This document shows positions 63,064-64,000 of a DNA stretch of 64,000 nt, piece after piece (within the stretch, counting starts at the first letter, position 1; each line of letters begins with the position of its first letter). This stretch comes from Marinilabilia salmonicolor (GTDB taxonomy: Bacteria; Bacteroidota; Bacteroidia; Bacteroidales; Marinilabiliaceae), in contig NZ_PVTS01000006.1 of the NCBI RefSeq assembly GCF_003003035.1, positions 124,001 through 188,000 on the forward strand, given 5' to 3'. The position numbers were made by a program, and so were the translations under genes. The notes beneath the pieces were generated by a model that saw nothing but the letters and a program-made list of their open reading frames with translations, did not search any database and was not told the origin of the DNA.

Positions 63064-64000
63064 TTAAAATGTAATTTGAACATTCATCCCATAAGAACGG
63101 GTTGCGGGAATCAAGCCGCCTTCCATTCCCTGAATATTACCGGATCCTCCTACTGTTGATTCCGGATCAACACCTTCCTGATCCAGTCCCCAGACAAAAA
63201 GGTTTTGTCCGTAGAAAGAAACCCTTGCTTTTTCAACAAAATCAGCAAATTTCGGCAAAGTATAGCCAAATGTCACCTCCCTTAACTTCACATAAGAGGC
63301 ATCAAAAAAGCTTGTGGCACTAGGCGTTCCCATACCATGGTAATGATAAGCACCATAATCTTCGGCAGCAATTGTTATATCATTAGGTTCTCCTGAAGGC
63401 AATACACCGGGCACAACAATTCCATCTTCACGTATTGTATTTCCACCAGATGTAGGTTGTGCAGTAGCTTCCAACATACCTGAATACATCCCCCACATAT
63501 GAGAAAGCGAGTAGTAAGTTCCTCCCTGCTGAATATCCAACAATACACTAACATCAAAATTTTTATATTTAAAAGCATTCCGGATTCCCAAATTGTAATC
63601 AGGCAAAGCAGAACCAATCTTCTTCAAAGCTGATCTCTGATAAAATCCGGTATCAGGATCAACAATTTTATTTCCACTGTCATCATACACATAGTCATAG
63701 CCCCACAACATCTGATAAGGATCACCAACTGAAGCATTCAGGTAAGCTCCTCCAAAGGGGGCAGCAGCAATCTGAAGTTTATCAAGACCGGCAGGAAGTT
63801 CAACAACTTCATTGTCATTTTTAGAATAATTGACACTTATATCCCATTGGAAATCGGAAATTTTCACGGGTGTACCATAAACTAAAACTTCAACCCCCTT
63901 ATTCTCAATTTCTCCGGCATTAATAACCTTTGAAGTAAAACCGGTGGATCCACTTATCTCAATTGGTACAATCTGATCCGTAGTATTTCTCTTATACCAG
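63064..64000 (-). CDS. SusC/RagA-family TonB-dependent transporter (C-terminal part)
   Basis: The last 311 residues of a SusC-type transporter lie in the window; the frame is open to the edge and the N-terminus (carboxypeptidase-like domain, TonB box, plug) is outside. Barrel strands with the SusC pattern are clear: RNAFKYKNFDVSVLLDIQ, DASYVKLREVTFGYTLP, ARVSFYGQNLFVW, GLIPATRSYGMNVQITF with the terminal Phe. It imports oligomers through the outer membrane together with the SusD protein encoded next. Confidence 0.93.
   Translation of the reverse strand, partial: WYKRNTTDQIVPIEISGSTGFTSKVINAGEIENKGVEVLVYGTPVKISDFQWDISVNYSKNDNEVVELPAGLDKLQIAAAPFGGAYLNASVGDPYQMLWGYDYVYDDSGNKIVDPDTGFYQRSALKKIGSALPDYNLGIRNAFKYKNFDVSVLLDIQQGGTYYSLSHMWGMYSGMLEATAQPTSGGNTIREDGIVVPGVLPSGEPNDITIAAEDYGAYHYHGMGTPSATSFFDASYVKLREVTFGYTLPKFADFVEKARVSFYGQNLFVWGLDQEGVDPESTVGGSGNIQGMEGGLIPATRSYGMNVQITF

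Noticed and set aside
1-64000. tRNA, rRNA or known riboswitch
   Set aside because: No cloverleaf with a TTCGA-type loop, rRNA core string or familiar riboswitch core was recognised by eye; a covariance search was not possible.

Overview
The window comes from a member of the Bacteroidota, most likely a saccharolytic, marine or anaerobic Marinilabiliales-type organism (lineage is inference). The evidence is a SusC/SusD pair, secreted alpha-amylases with type IX secretion (T9SS) tails, a hybrid sensor kinase with a periplasmic propeller, PPi-dependent phosphofructokinase, and promoters of the TTG / TAnnTTTG type. Shine-Dalgarno sequences are mostly poor. No rRNA, tRNA or CRISPR array was recognised. 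Genes are cut at both edges: a DASH cryptochrome on the left and SusC on the right.

Layout. 0-8.2 kb: DASH cryptochrome, small Cys-rich protein, GIN-domain lipoprotein, a frameshifted YdcF/ElyC-type gene, a frameshifted nitroreductase, a predicted outer-membrane protein, an M3 dipeptidyl carboxypeptidase and an HMA-AraC regulator. 8.2-13.7 kb: two secreted GH13 alpha-amylases behind a 25-bp perfect inverted repeat with a LacI-type core. 13.7-18 kb: copper ATPase, copper-chaperone-like protein, MsrB and a Tat-exported Dabb protein. 18-31 kb (both strands): beta-helix protein, HEXXH protein, MsbA-like exporter, purB, XRE-cupin regulator with acyl-CoA synthetase, and a hybrid sensor kinase.

31-48 kb is a co-directional minus-strand export locus. 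In transcription order it holds an ABC ATPase, an ABC-2 permease fused to a large extracytoplasmic region, TolC, a membrane-fusion lipoprotein, an RND permease, a 1572-residue RND permease fused to an ABC ATPase, and another ABC-2 permease. The RND-ABC fusion is the most unusual protein here. Four transmembrane helices appear to lie inside its ATPase domain. The genes suggest a tripartite envelope exporter that combines proton-driven and ATP-driven parts (inference).

48-64 kb: PAS sensor kinase, rsmE, Rrf2 regulator, PPi-PFK, YbaK-type deacylase, a DnaE-like polymerase with DinB, an IS200-like/RAYT transposase in its own repeats, and susD/susC.

The second theme is the repeats. Nearly every long gap is filled by one of several families, named here A to F and R, plus strictly 7-nt-periodic tracts. 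Families A and D form hairpins whose arm sequences differ completely between copies yet stay complementary. Family A ends, and most heptamer tracts, lie within a few bases of stop codons, and some supply the stop. Family C is a 136-bp MITE with target-site duplications, and one copy is nested in an A element. The R family surrounds the transposase.
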